From: Aquihabitans sp. G128
GTDB taxonomy: Bacteria; Actinomycetota; Acidimicrobiia; Acidimicrobiales; Iamiaceae
Direction: 5' to 3'
NCBI RefSeq assembly: GCF_019048865.1
Contig: NZ_CP077604.1
Location: forward strand, 4,874,964-4,938,963
DNA length: 64,000 nt
The notes beneath the pieces were generated by a model, which searched no databases, was not told the DNA's origin, and was given only the letters and a program-made list of their open reading frames with translations. This document shows positions 21,760 through 31,511 of this stretch, piece by piece. Every line of letters begins with the position of its first letter. Position 1 is the first letter of the stretch. The translations under genes were made by a program, and so were the position numbers.

Positions 21760-21786
21760 GTATTAGCACTACGGCCATAGTGGTAA
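21760..21786 (-). promoter_or_regulatory. sufCSU promoter with overlapping operator dyad
   Basis: On the minus strand, TAATAC (21760-21765) lies 10 nt before the sufC ATG. The arms TTAGCACTA (21763-21771) and TAGTGGTAA (21778-21786) form a 9-bp inverted repeat (8 of 9 matching, 6-bp spacer) covering the -10. The region is AT-rich against the background. A SufR- or Rrf2-type Fe-S repressor would be the natural ligand (inference). Confidence 0.55.
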
Positions 21787-21977
21787 TGCCGACGCCGGGA
21801 ACTTCGTCACGTCGGCGCCGGTTGGGTAGGGAGCGGCCCGTGGGTCTCGTCCACGTGCGCTGACCAGCGGATCTTGCGATCCGCGAAATCCCCGGCCCGC
21901 CGGGACCAGAACCGCCCGCCGCGCTGTTGCATGGGGGGGGAACATCCGTCGAACCAGGTGCCCAGGAGGTGCCCGAC

Positions 21978-23099
21978 ATGCTGTGGAGCCGTACCAAGCC
22001 CGAGATGCCGACCGCGGAGACGGCCCTGCCCGGCCGCGACCAGCCGGCCTTCGACATCACCGGCGTGCACGCCGTCAACGGGCACTCGATCGTGCCTCCC
22101 TTCCCGGAGGGCCACGAGGTCGCCATCTTCGCCCTGGGCTGCTTCTGGGGCGCCGAGCGCCTCTTCTGGAGCATCCCCGGCGTGTGGTCGACCGCGGTCG
22201 GCTACGCCGGCGGGTTCACCCCCAACCCCACCTACGAGGAGACCTGTTCGGGCCGCACCGGCCACACGGAGTCGGTCCTCGTGGTCTTCGACCCCGCCGT
22301 GGTCCCGTACCGGCAGCTCCTGCAGGTCTTCTTCGACGAGCACGACCCCACCCAGGAGAACCGCCAGGGCAACGACGTCGGCACCCAGTACCGCTCGGCC
22401 ATCTACTGGACCACCGAGGAGCAGAAGGCCGAGGCCCTGTCGGCGGCCGAGCAGTTCGGCAAGGCGCTGGCCGAGGCGGGCAGGGGCCAGGTGGCCAGCG
22501 AGCTGGCTCCCGCCGGCCCGTTCTTCTACGCCGAGGAGTACCACCAGCAGTACCTCCACAAGGTGCCGAACGGCTACTGCGGGCTCAAGGGCACCGGCGT
22601 CACGTGCGCCCTCGCCCCGCCGGCCCAGGGCACGGCCGACGCGGCGCCCGCCGGTGACCCGCCCGTCGCCGAGGCCGCCGACCCGAAGCTCAAGCCGCTG
22701 GCCTCCAGCGACGACGAGTGGCGCGACCGGCTCAGCCCCGCCGAGTACGACGTGCTCCGCCGGGCCGGCACCGAGCGGGCCTTCGCCGGCGCCTACACCG
22801 ACACCGAGGAGCCCGGCCTCTACCGCTGCAACGCCTGTGGGAACCCGCTCTACACGAGCGACACCAAGTTCCACTCCGGCAGCGGCTGGCCCAGCTTCAC
22901 CGAGGCCGTGTCGCCCGACGCGGTCGAGGTCATCGAGGACCGGAGCCACGGGATGGTCCGCACCGAGGTGCGCTGCGCCCGCTGCCACTCCCACCTGGGC
23001 CACGTCTTCCCCGACGGCCCCCGAGACAAGGGCGGCCTCCGCTACTGCATGAACAGCCTGGCGCTCGACCTCGACGCCGAGGGCCAGCCCGCCAGCTGA
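21978..23099 (+). CDS. Bifunctional methionine sulfoxide reductase MsrA-MsrB
   Basis: A 373-residue fusion repairing both S- and R-methionine sulfoxide. MsrA spans about 45-210 with the active-site motif FALGCFWGAERL (Cys55), GYAGG, HTESVLVVFDP, EYHQQYL and PNGYCGLKGTG. An Ala/Pro linker follows. MsrB spans about 235-365: the zinc site Cys pairs in YRCNACGNPLY and EVRCARCHSHLGHVF, SGSGWPSF, and the catalytic Cys357 in RYCMNSLAL. ATG at 21978 has a perfect AGGAGGT 7 nt upstream. It is probably cytoplasmic, as there is no signal peptide. Confidence 0.96.
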   Translation: MLWSRTKPEMPTAETALPGRDQPAFDITGVHAVNGHSIVPPFPEGHEVAIFALGCFWGAERLFWSIPGVWSTAVGYAGGFTPNPTYEETCSGRTGHTESVLVVFDPAVVPYRQLLQVFFDEHDPTQENRQGNDVGTQYRSAIYWTTEEQKAEALSAAEQFGKALAEAGRGQVASELAPAGPFFYAEEYHQQYLHKVPNGYCGLKGTGVTCALAPPAQGTADAAPAGDPPVAEAADPKLKPLASSDDEWRDRLSPAEYDVLRRAGTERAFAGAYTDTEEPGLYRCNACGNPLYTSDTKFHSGSGWPSFTEAVSPDAVEVIEDRSHGMVRTEVRCARCHSHLGHVFPDGPRDKGGLRYCMNSLALDLDAEGQPAS

Positions 23100-23132
23100 G
23101 CGGCTGGCTGGCCGCAACCGAGACGGGTCGCA

Positions 23133-23174
23133 GGACCGGGCGACGAGCCCGGGCTGCGGCCCGTCGTCGCGTCC
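23133..23174. terminator. Convergent terminator hairpin
   Basis: GCGACGA (23140-23146) pairs with TCGTCGC (23164-23170), extended by outer GGAC/GTCC. It lies between the convergent msrAB and VanY-like genes. Confidence 0.5.
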
Positions 23175-23179
23175 GGGGA

Positions 23180-23716
23180 TCAGCGGCCGTTGGTGCTCCA
23201 GTGCCAGGGCTCCGAGGGCAGGTTCTGCAGGCCGAAGTCGGCGGCGTTGGCCGCCAGCCACTTGTAGCAAGCGGTCGTGCGGGTGTCGCAGCTGGTGAAG
23301 TCGATGGCCAGGCCCCTCTCGTGCATCGAGGTGCCCGGGATCGCGGTCGGCGGGCTGCACTGGCTCGAGGGCTTCTGCCAGATGTCGTAGTAGGTCGTGC
23401 CGCAGTTCGCCTTGCGCACGGCGATCTGGGCGTCGGCGGTGCGGAAGCCGCCGCCGCAGAGCTTCAGGCCGTCGGCCTTGGCGGCGGCCAGCAGGGCCTT
23501 GACGTCGCCCGCGATCGAGGTGGCCACGGTGATGGTGCTGCCGCTGGCACAGGTCACCTTGGTGGTGGCCGGCGCCGGGATGGTCGTGGTGGTCGTCGAC
23601 GTCCCCGTCGGCGGCTCGGCCCGGGTGGGCTCACAAGCCGTGCCGGCCAGGGCGACGAGCCCGATGGCGGCGACGGCGAGCAGCTGCCGCGGGCGCGTGG
23701 TGGTGCGCAGTCGCAT
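23180..23716 (-). CDS. VanY-like D-alanyl-D-alanine carboxypeptidase lipoprotein
   Basis: A 178-residue exported protein. The signal peptide RQLLAVAAIGLVALAGTAC ends in a lipobox (LAGTAC), so it is probably a lipoprotein, followed by a Thr-rich linker. The catalytic domain shows the M15B zinc motif TSMHERGLAIDFT (SxHxxGxAxD) and EPWHWS near the C-terminus. Four further Cys suggest disulfides outside the cell. It would trim peptidoglycan stem peptides. ATG at 23716 gives a normal signal peptide. Confidence 0.85.
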   Translation of the reverse strand: MRLRTTTRPRQLLAVAAIGLVALAGTACEPTRAEPPTGTSTTTTTIPAPATTKVTCASGSTITVATSIAGDVKALLAAAKADGLKLCGGGFRTADAQIAVRKANCGTTYYDIWQKPSSQCSPPTAIPGTSMHERGLAIDFTSCDTRTTACYKWLAANAADFGLQNLPSEPWHWSTNGR

Positions 23717-23863
23717 CTCGTGGTCCCCTCCCGAGCCACGGCCGAGCTCGTGCCGGCGCACCACAGGCAACGGCACCCTCGGGGCCCGCCTTGAGCGGAC
23801 ATCGCGAGATGGGTGCGAACGGGTGACGAACGCGTGACGGGCCCCGCTGCTGGCCCGCACCGT

Positions 23864-24268
23864 TCAGTCGTGGTCGCGGAGGTCTTCCTTCCACGCCCGG
23901 AACCGGGTGTGGCGCTCCCCGCTGGGCCCGACGCCGTCGCCCGAGCCGTCGGGGAACAGGAGGAAGGTGAAGGCCTCGGACAGGTCGGCCGCCCGCGCCG
24001 TCCAGTAGGACGCGTCGGCACCGCGCGCCGGCCCGGCCCGCCAGAGCAGCCAGGGCCCAATGCGGCGGAGGAAGCTGGCCGTGTCGCCGGCGACCGCGTC
24101 GCCCGGTCCGCCGAAGCGCTCGCCGAGCGCCAGCAGCTCCGCCGGCGCCTCCACCCACGCCGTGGCCGGGATGGTGCGCGTGCGCTGCGGGGTGTCGGGC
24201 AGCTCGGCGGTGTGCACCGGGCGGTGGTCGACCGGCCGGGCGGGCGAGGGGAGCGCGTCATCGGCCAT
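23864..24268 (-). CDS. Conserved hypothetical protein
   Basis: A 134-residue protein without signal or membrane segment. It contains PATAWVEAPAELLALGERF, LRRIGPWLLWRAGPARGADA, FTFLLFPDGSGDGVGPSG and RHTRFRAWKEDLRDHD. The Trp-rich, positively biased composition and conservation-like structure suggest a real actinobacterial protein, but I do not recognise a function. It is divergent from the AcoR-type regulator. Confidence 0.6.
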   Translation of the reverse strand: MADDALPSPARPVDHRPVHTAELPDTPQRTRTIPATAWVEAPAELLALGERFGGPGDAVAGDTASFLRRIGPWLLWRAGPARGADASYWTARAADLSEAFTFLLFPDGSGDGVGPSGERHTRFRAWKEDLRDHD

Positions 24269-24328
24269 GGCGCCATCGTCGCACCCCGTCCCGCCTCGGA
24301 CCGGATCGCCGGCGCCCCGATTCGGGCC

Positions 24329-24435
24329 GGTGAGGTCTCGTGCCCGCCCGCGGCCGTGCCGGTCACCGGTCGTCGACCCGAGCAGGAACTGGTGAGGTCC
24401 CGTGCCCGCACGGGTCCGAGCCGTTCACCGGTCGG
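24329..24435 (+). repeat. Degenerate direct repeat upstream of the regulator gene
   Basis: Two copies of about 45 nt, each beginning GGTGAGGTCYCGTGCCCGC and ending TTCACCGGTCG or GTCACCGGTCG, start about 62 nt apart (near 24330 and 24392) in the gap before the regulator. Confidence 0.4.
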
Positions 24436-24458
24436 CCGTGGAGGGGCGTGTCGCACGG

Positions 24459-24475
24459 TGTCCCAGGTTGGGACG
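24459..24475. promoter_or_regulatory. Candidate operator of the AcoR-type regulator (site 1)
   Basis: TGTCCCAGGTTGGGACG is a near-perfect 17-bp dyad 74 nt upstream of the regulator start. The same TGTSCCA-N3-YGGGACA pattern recurs upstream of the aldehyde dehydrogenase at 28395-28411. It implies autoregulation. Confidence 0.55.
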
Positions 24476-24476
24476 G

Positions 24477-24496
24477 TTGCCGGGCGAACCCGGCAA
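24477..24496 (+). promoter_or_regulatory. Perfect hairpin in the regulator leader
   Basis: TTGCCGGG and CCCGGCAA pair over 8 bp around a CGAA tetraloop, directly after operator site 1 and 52 nt before the start codon. It may be part of the 5-prime leader structure. Confidence 0.35.
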
Positions 24497-24548
24497 CTCG
24501 GTCGTACCCTGTGTCCAGCGTCACTTCCGACGATCCGGGGACCTGCAG

Positions 24549-26327
24549 ATGGGCCGAGCCACGCCGCCGCCAGTCGAGCCGAGGCCGGAGATCGCCGCGT
24601 CATGGGCCCGCTCCTTGCGCTCGGGCGTCACCGGCGACGCCCTCGCCCCCTCGCTGGCCGCCGACGCCGACCCCACGGGCCGCCTCGCCTCGCTGGCGGC
24701 GCCCGTGCTCGACCGGCTCTCGTCGACGCTGGCCGACACCCGCACCACCGTCGTGCTGACCGATGCCCACGCCGGCGTGCTCGACCGGCGCGCCGGCACG
24801 CAGCCGCTGGGCGACCTGCTCGACGGCATCGGGCTGGTGCCGGGCTACTCCTACGCCGAGGACGTGGTGGGCACCAACGGCATGGGCACCGCGGCCGAGG
24901 AGCGCCGGGCCGTGCTGGTGAAGGGGCCGGAGCACTACGCCGAGGCGCTCCGCCCGCTCACGTGCATGGGCGTGCCGATCGAGCACCCCGTCACCGGTCG
25001 GCTCGAAGGCGTGCTCGACCTCACCTGCTTCAACGAGGACGCCGGGCCGTGGATGGCGCCGCTGGTGGCGGAGGCCGTCGCCGGCATCCGCGGCCAGCTC
25101 GAGGAAGACGCCACGGTGGCCGAGCGGGCGCTGTTCAGCGCCTTCCTGCGGGCGTCGCACCGGGCCTCGGGCGCGGTGGTGTCGTTGAACCACTCGTTCG
25201 TCCTGACCAACCCCGCCGCCGCCCGGCTGCTCGACGGCGCCGACCACGGCGCGCTGTGGGAGATCGGCGCCGCTGCGGTGACCGGGCGCAGCGACGACGT
25301 GCAGGAGCTCCTGCTGGCCAGCGGGTCGCGCGTCCACGCCCGGTTCGAGGTCGTGGAGGTGGGGGAGCGGCCCGTCGGGGCCATCGTGCGCCTGGCCGAG
25401 GCGGTGGCGGAGGCGTCGACGCGCACCGTCGGCTCCCGGTCGGGCACCGCATCGCGGCGCGCCGCCCCGTCATCACCCGCCGGGGCCCCTGCGTACGGAC
25501 CGGCAGGGGTCACCGCCCGCCTCGCCGACGAGGTGGCCGGCGCGCTGGCCGCCGGCGAGCGGGTCCTGCTCCGTGGGCCGAGCGGCGCCGGCAAGCTGAC
25601 CGTGGCCAAGCTGGCGCTGGACCACGCGACGGTGCCGGTGTTCGACGCCGGGCGAGCGGTGGTCGACGGCGCCCGGGCGTGGCTGGTCGACGTCGAAGCG
25701 GCTCTCACCGGTGGCGGCCCGGTCGTGATCCGCCACCTCGAGGCGTTGGGGGCCGACGTGTCGGCGGGGCTGACCGCGGTGCTGGACGCCACGCCCCCAG
25801 GCGTCGCCGTGATCGCCACCGTGGCCGAGCCCGGCTCGACGGTCGGCGCCCCCGGGCCCGCTGCCGGGCCTGCTGCCGGACAGGCCCTGGCCGATCGCTT
25901 CGACCGGCTGGTGCGGGTGCCCGGCATCGCCGATCGCGTCGAGGAGCTCCCCGGGCTGATCCGCTCGATCCTCGGCCGCCTGGCGCCCACCGGCGCGGTC
26001 CGGCTGGCCCCCGAGGTGGTCCAGGCGCTCACCCGGGTCGACCTCCCCGGCAACCTCCGCCAGCTCGAGGCCCTGCTCCACCGCGTGGTGGTGAAGCGCC
26101 ACGTGGGCACGATCACGCTGGACGACCTGCCCCCCGAGGTCCGCGCCGCCACCCACCGCCCGCACCTCACCGCCATGGAGCAGCACGAGTGCGAGGCCAT
26201 CGCCTCCGCCCTCGCGTCCGCCGACGGCAACAAGGCGGCCGCCGCCTCGGCGCTCGGCATCTCCCGGTCGACGCTGTACCGCAAGCTCGAGGCCTACGGC
26301 CTCCAGCTCGACCGCCGGGCCTGGTAG
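24549..26327 (+). CDS. AcoR/MimR-type regulator with degenerate AAA+ domain
   Basis: A 592-residue transcription regulator. An N-terminal GAF-type sensor region spans about 50-210 (VLTDAHAGVLDRRAG, GLVPGYSYAEDVVGTNGMGT, the usual AcoR pattern). A weakly conserved linker follows, then an AAA+-like domain from about 325 with Walker A GPSGAGKLT near 343. The C-terminus has a Fis-type HTH (ADGNKAAAASALGISRSTLY). The GAFTGA loop that contacts sigma-54 is missing, as is a normal Walker B, so it probably works as a sigma-70-type activator or repressor. It sits convergent to DUF779 and aldehyde dehydrogenase genes, its likely targets. Confidence 0.85.
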   Translation: MGRATPPPVEPRPEIAASWARSLRSGVTGDALAPSLAADADPTGRLASLAAPVLDRLSSTLADTRTTVVLTDAHAGVLDRRAGTQPLGDLLDGIGLVPGYSYAEDVVGTNGMGTAAEERRAVLVKGPEHYAEALRPLTCMGVPIEHPVTGRLEGVLDLTCFNEDAGPWMAPLVAEAVAGIRGQLEEDATVAERALFSAFLRASHRASGAVVSLNHSFVLTNPAAARLLDGADHGALWEIGAAAVTGRSDDVQELLLASGSRVHARFEVVEVGERPVGAIVRLAEAVAEASTRTVGSRSGTASRRAAPSSPAGAPAYGPAGVTARLADEVAGALAAGERVLLRGPSGAGKLTVAKLALDHATVPVFDAGRAVVDGARAWLVDVEAALTGGGPVVIRHLEALGADVSAGLTAVLDATPPGVAVIATVAEPGSTVGAPGPAAGPAAGQALADRFDRLVRVPGIADRVEELPGLIRSILGRLAPTGAVRLAPEVVQALTRVDLPGNLRQLEALLHRVVVKRHVGTITLDDLPPEVRAATHRPHLTAMEQHECEAIASALASADGNKAAAASALGISRSTLYRKLEAYGLQLDRRAW

Positions 26328-26351
26328 GCCCGGCGGCCACCCTTGGTGGGG

Positions 26352-26788
26352 CTAGTCGAGGTCCTCGACCTCGTCGCCGCCGAGGACGGGCACCAGGCTC
26401 GCCTCCTCGTCGTCGGTGAACAACCGGGACCGCAGCAGGAAGCGGACGCCTTCGGGCGACTCCAGGGAGAACCCGCCACCCCGCCCGGGCACGACGTCGA
26501 TCGTGAGGTGGGTGTGCTTCCAGTACTGGAACTGCGGCTTCGACATCCAGACGTCGACCGGCCGGTCGAGTCCGGCGAAGGCCACCTGGCCCACCCGCAC
26601 GTCGCCGCCGCCCACGAGGAACTCGCCCCGCGGGTAGCACATGGGCGACGAGCCGTCGCAGCAGCCGCCCGACTGGTGGAACATCACCGGGCCGTGCTCG
26701 GCCGAGAGGCGGCGGACCAGGTCCGCCGCCGCGTCGGTGAAGGCCACCCGCTCGGTCGACCCCGTGGTGGGGCCGGCGGGCCCGGGCA

Positions 26789-26789
<1 letters not shown>
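26352..26789 (-). CDS. DUF779 family protein
   Basis: A 145-residue DUF779 protein, a family typically encoded beside aldehyde dehydrogenases. Motifs: MFHQSGGCCDGSSPMCYPRG with clustered Cys, QFQYWKHTHLTIDVVPGRGG and FSLESPEGVRFLLRSRLFT. The Cys/His content suggests metal binding; the biochemical role is not established. Its ATG overlaps the last base of the aldehyde dehydrogenase stop, so the two are co-translated. Confidence 0.92.
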
Positions 26790-28312
<1,523 letters not shown>

Positions 28313-28394
28313 GTGGACTCCCTGTGGTCTCGGTGCGGCCGATCGCCGCACGCCCCTGGTGGGTCCATGCTCCGCCCGCCGTCGCTCCGGCGGG

Positions 28395-28411
28395 TGTCCC
28401 GATGTGGCACA
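28395..28411. promoter_or_regulatory. Candidate operator of the aldehyde operon (site 2)
   Basis: Read towards the aldehyde dehydrogenase, the site is TGTGCCACATCGGGACA, 83 nt upstream of its start. It matches site 1 (24459-24475) in the TGTSCCA-N3-YGGGACR pattern. Confidence 0.55.
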
Positions 28412-28433
28412 CGGTGCGCGCCACGTCCGGGCG

Positions 28434-29045
28434 CTACCAGCCGCGGTCGATCCACTCCTGGAGGTGGGGGGACTCGGTGCCGATGGTGGTGGCGTCGCCG
28501 TGGCCCGGCAGGACCAGGGTGTCGGCCGCCAGCGGGCGGAACAGCCGCTGCTCCACGGCGTCGATGAGGGTGGCGAAGTCGCCGCCCTCGAAGGTGGCGT
28601 TGCCCACGCCGCCCGGGAACAGCGTGTCGCCGCTGAAGAGCAGCGGGGCCCCCTCGAGGCGGAAGCACATCGAGCCGGGGGTGTGGCCCGGCGTGTGGAT
28701 GGTGTGGAGGCGCAGCCGCCCGACCTCGACGACGTCGTCGTCGGCGAGCAGCTCGTCGTAGGAGGGGAGCATGGCGGCGTCCTCCGCGGTCACGTGCACC
28801 GAGTACCCGGCGTCGCGCAGCTGTGGCACGGCCTGGATGTGGTCCCAGTGGCCGTGGGTCTCGAGCACGTCGGTGACGCCGAGGGCCTGGCACAGCTCCA
28901 GCAGCCGGTCGTGCTCGTTGGCGGCGTCGAGCAGCACGGCCCGGCCGGTCTCGCGGCACCGCAGGACGTAGACGTTGTTCTCGACGGGGCCGACGACGAC
29001 CTGGTGGACCTCGGCGGCGGTGTCGGACCAGACGAGCGTGCTCAT
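28434..29045 (-). CDS. MBL-fold metallo-hydrolase (glyoxalase II-like)
   Basis: A 203-residue metallo-beta-lactamase-fold hydrolase. Metal ligands are seen in ETHGHWDHIQA (HxHxDH), HTPGHTPGSMCF, LFSGDTLFPGG and LPGHGDATTIG. In actinobacteria such enzymes often cleave mycothiol thioesters formed from aldehydes, which would fit the neighbouring aldehyde dehydrogenase, but this is inference. It lies upstream of and in the same direction as the aldehyde operon, separated by 121 bp. Confidence 0.88.
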   Translation of the reverse strand: MSTLVWSDTAAEVHQVVVGPVENNVYVLRCRETGRAVLLDAANEHDRLLELCQALGVTDVLETHGHWDHIQAVPQLRDAGYSVHVTAEDAAMLPSYDELLADDDVVEVGRLRLHTIHTPGHTPGSMCFRLEGAPLLFSGDTLFPGGVGNATFEGGDFATLIDAVEQRLFRPLAADTLVLPGHGDATTIGTESPHLQEWIDRGW

Positions 29046-29322
29046 GGTCCCAGTCTGGCGGGCGCCGCCGCTCGATGCGCCCGGGCGCGACGACGCCCCG
29101 GCCGGGGGGAGGGGGTGGCCAGGGCGCCGTCGGACCCACCGTGCACTGGAGAGCGCCCGCTGGGATCTTGGGCCGAGCGGCCGCGAGGGCGGCTCGGTGC
29201 GATGGCACGATGCTACGCCCACCGGCGGCCCGGCGAGCCAGTCGGTCGCGAAGTCCCAGGTCAGCGAGGTGCGGCTCGCGCTTCGGAGACCGCCGGTATG
29301 TCGGGCCGGTCCGGCGGCCAGC

Positions 29323-29727
29323 TCAGGAGGAGGCGACGGCGAAGCCCAGGGCGAGGGCCACGGGGATCTGGCGGGGGTCGAACGTGACGAAGGTGACCGG
29401 TCCCGGGAGGCGGGTGGCGGCGGCGAGGTGCAGCGCGTCGACGGTGCGCAGCGGGTGCTCGCGCGTGAGCTCGGCGGCCCGGTCCAGGCAGCCCTGGTCG
29501 AGCGGCACCACGTGGACGCGCTCCCAGTCGTCGCGCAGGGCGCGGCGCACGCGGTCCCCGTCGGTGGGCAGGTCGCACACGCGGTCGACGAGGCCGAGCG
29601 CCTCGGCCCGGGCCAGCGCCGACGCGCACCACACCGGGTCGCCGGCCATGGCGTCGAGGACCACTCGTCGGTGGGGACCGGACAGGTAGCGGCCGAGCAG
29701 GGCCGAGGTGTCGAGGGCCAGGGTCAC
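29323..29727 (-). CDS. PIN-domain toxin, VapC-like
   Basis: A 134-residue PIN ribonuclease. The acidic residues are present in LALDTSALLGRYL, ALARAEALGLVDRV, LRTVDALHLAAATRL and FVTFDPRQ. VapC toxins cleave tRNA or rRNA and are neutralised by the cognate antitoxin. The GTG start overlaps the stop of the upstream antitoxin gene (GTGA), the standard antitoxin-toxin arrangement. Confidence 0.88.
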   Translation of the reverse strand: MTLALDTSALLGRYLSGPHRRVVLDAMAGDPVWCASALARAEALGLVDRVCDLPTDGDRVRRALRDDWERVHVVPLDQGCLDRAAELTREHPLRTVDALHLAAATRLPGPVTFVTFDPRQIPVALALGFAVASS

Positions 29728-30137
29728 GCGCCGCGCACCTCGCGCAGGGCGCGGTCGAGGCGGCGGCCGGTCCACGAGTCGACCAGCACCTCGGGGTCGG
29801 CGGGGCGGTCGCCGCGCCGCGCCGGCTCGATCAGGCCGCGCGCCGCCAGGTCGTCGATGCTCACCTGGGCGCTCGACGGCTCGACCGGGCCCAGTTGGGC
29901 GACGGCTCGGCCGCCGATGGTGATGACGATGCGCTCGCCCCCGCCGGCGCGCCGCACCAGGGAGGTCAGCCGGCCGCGGAGCTCGCGGATCCCGAGGCGC
30001 TCGCTGGTGGCAGACGGGGCGGGCGGAACCGAGGCGGCTGGCGGCGGCGCCGACGGGCCGTCGACGCGGCCGCGGCCCTGGAGGGCGAGCGCTTGGTCCA
30101 GCACGGCGGGCCGGTCGGGGCGGGGGGAGCGGGCCAC
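29724..30137 (-). CDS. Phd/YefM-type antitoxin with N-terminal extension
   Basis: A 137-residue protein. The middle carries a prevent-host-death signature, LGIRELRGRLTSLVRRAGGG followed by ERIVITIGGRAVAQLGPVE. The C-terminal part (RRLDRALREVRGA) would bind the PIN toxin. The first 45 residues are Pro/Ala-rich and unusual for the family, so the true start could be internal. However, TACGCT lies 6 nt before the GTG at 30137 and two GCGTACAC repeats lie just upstream, supporting this start and autoregulation. Confidence 0.75.
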   Translation of the reverse strand: MARSPRPDRPAVLDQALALQGRGRVDGPSAPPPAASVPPAPSATSERLGIRELRGRLTSLVRRAGGGERIVITIGGRAVAQLGPVEPSSAQVSIDDLAARGLIEPARRGDRPADPEVLVDSWTGRRLDRALREVRGA

Positions 30138-30143
30138 CGAGGC

Positions 30144-30162
30144 AGCGTACACACGCGTACAC
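30144..30162 (-). promoter_or_regulatory. Antitoxin promoter and repeated operator
   Basis: On the minus strand TACGCT (30144-30149) is 6 nt before the antitoxin GTG. The + strand shows GCGTACAC twice, at 30145-30152 and 30155-30162, a 10-bp period overlapping that box, as expected for antitoxin autorepression. Confidence 0.45.
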
Positions 30163-30237
30163 CGGCCGACGGGCGGCCCGCCCGGGCCCGTGCCACCATC
30201 TCCGGCGACCCACCGTCGACGACCCCAGGGGACCACC

Positions 30238-31353
30238 GTGAACTTCGCGTTCAACGAGGAGCAGGACGAGCTCCGCAAGACCACCCGCAGCTTCCTCGAG
30301 GCCAAGTCGCCCGAGACCGCCGTCCGCGAGCAGATGGACACCGAGGCCGGCTACGACGAGGCGGTCTGGAAGCAGATGGGCGAGCAGCTCGGCCTCCAGG
30401 GCCTGATCGTCCCCGAGGAGTTCGGCGGCTCCGGCTACGGCTACATCGAGCTCATCGTGATCCTCGAGGAGATGGGCCGGGCCCTGCTCTGCGCCCCGTT
30501 CTTCTCCACCGTGGTCCTGGCCGGCAACACGCTGGTCCACGCCGGTGACGACGCCGCCAAGGCCGACTACCTCCCGGGCATCGCGGCCGGCGAGACCATC
30601 GCCACCCTGGCCTTCACCGAGGACAACGGCCGCTGGGACGAGGCGGGCATCACCGCCACGGCCACCAAGGACGGCGACGCCTGGAAGATCGACGGCGCCA
30701 AGACCTACGTGCTCGACGGCCACACCGCGTCGCTCATCCTCGTGGCGGCCCGCACCGACGCCGGCGTGAGCCTCTTCGCCGTCGAGGGCGACGCCGCCGG
30801 GCTCACCCGGACCGCGCTCTCCACCATGGACCAGACCCGCAAGCAGGCCAAGCTCGACTTCGCCAGCGTGCCGGCCCGCCTCATCGGCACCGACGGCGAG
30901 GGCTGGTCCGTGCTGGAGCGGGTGCTCGACCTCGCCGCCGTGGCGCTCGCCGCCGAGCAGGTCGGCGGCGCCCAGAAGGTGCTGGAGTCGGCCGTGGAGT
31001 ACGCCAAGGACCGCGTGCAGTTCGGGCGGCCCATCGGCTCGTTCCAGGCCATCAAGCACAAGTGCGCCGACATGCTGCTCGAGGTCGAGTCGGCCAAGTC
31101 CGCCGCCTACTACGCCGGCTGGTGCGCCTCGGAGCTCAACGACGAGCTGCCCGCCGTGGCCTCCCTGGCCAAGGCCTACTGCTCGGAGGCGTACTTCCAC
31201 GCCGCCGCCGAGAACATCCAGATCCACGGTGGCATCGGCTTCACCTGGGAGCACCCGGCCCACCTGTACTTCAAGCGGGCCAAGTCGTCGGAGCTGCTCT
31301 TCGGCGACCCCACCTACCACCGCGAGCTGCTGGCGCAGCGCATCGGCATCTGA
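30238..31353 (+). CDS. Acyl-CoA dehydrogenase family protein
   Basis: A 371-residue FAD enzyme that introduces the alpha-beta double bond in acyl-CoA. It shows NFAFNEEQDELRKTTRSFLE, LIVPEEFGGSGYGYIEL, TLAFTEDNGRWDE (FAD loop), VQFGRPIGSFQAIKHKCADM and IQIHGGIGFTWEHPAHLYFK, where the Glu in TWEH is at the position often used as base in FadE subgroups. GTG at 30238 has AGGGG upstream. It is monocistronic, ended by a perfect hairpin. The substrate, fatty acid or steroid side chain, cannot be told. Confidence 0.93.
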   Translation: MNFAFNEEQDELRKTTRSFLEAKSPETAVREQMDTEAGYDEAVWKQMGEQLGLQGLIVPEEFGGSGYGYIELIVILEEMGRALLCAPFFSTVVLAGNTLVHAGDDAAKADYLPGIAAGETIATLAFTEDNGRWDEAGITATATKDGDAWKIDGAKTYVLDGHTASLILVAARTDAGVSLFAVEGDAAGLTRTALSTMDQTRKQAKLDFASVPARLIGTDGEGWSVLERVLDLAAVALAAEQVGGAQKVLESAVEYAKDRVQFGRPIGSFQAIKHKCADMLLEVESAKSAAYYAGWCASELNDELPAVASLAKAYCSEAYFHAAAENIQIHGGIGFTWEHPAHLYFKRAKSSELLFGDPTYHRELLAQRIGI

Positions 31354-31366
31354 CACCGGACACCCA

Positions 31367-31402
31367 CCACGGCCCGCCCCGGTCCGCCGGGGCGGGCCGT
31401 GG
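31367..31402. terminator. Perfect 16-bp terminator hairpin
   Basis: Arms at 31367-31382 and 31387-31402 are fully complementary (CCACGGCCCGCCCCGG) around a TCCG loop, 13 nt past the acyl-CoA dehydrogenase stop. Confidence 0.75.
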
Positions 31403-31511
31403 CGCGCCCGGGCGCGGCATGCGGGCGACAGGTGCGGGTAGCAGAGCGGGCCTATCCTGGCTCCGCCGGTTCGGGGCGGAACCGGGGAGCCCCTTCAGGG
31501 AACCGCCACCG

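Noticed and set aside
28404..28418. TGGCAC...TGCG resembling a sigma-54 -24/-12 promoter
   Set aside because: It is on the strand opposite to the aldehyde dehydrogenase, the spacing is one base short, and the regulator lacks the GAFTGA loop. It is better explained as half of the dyad operator.
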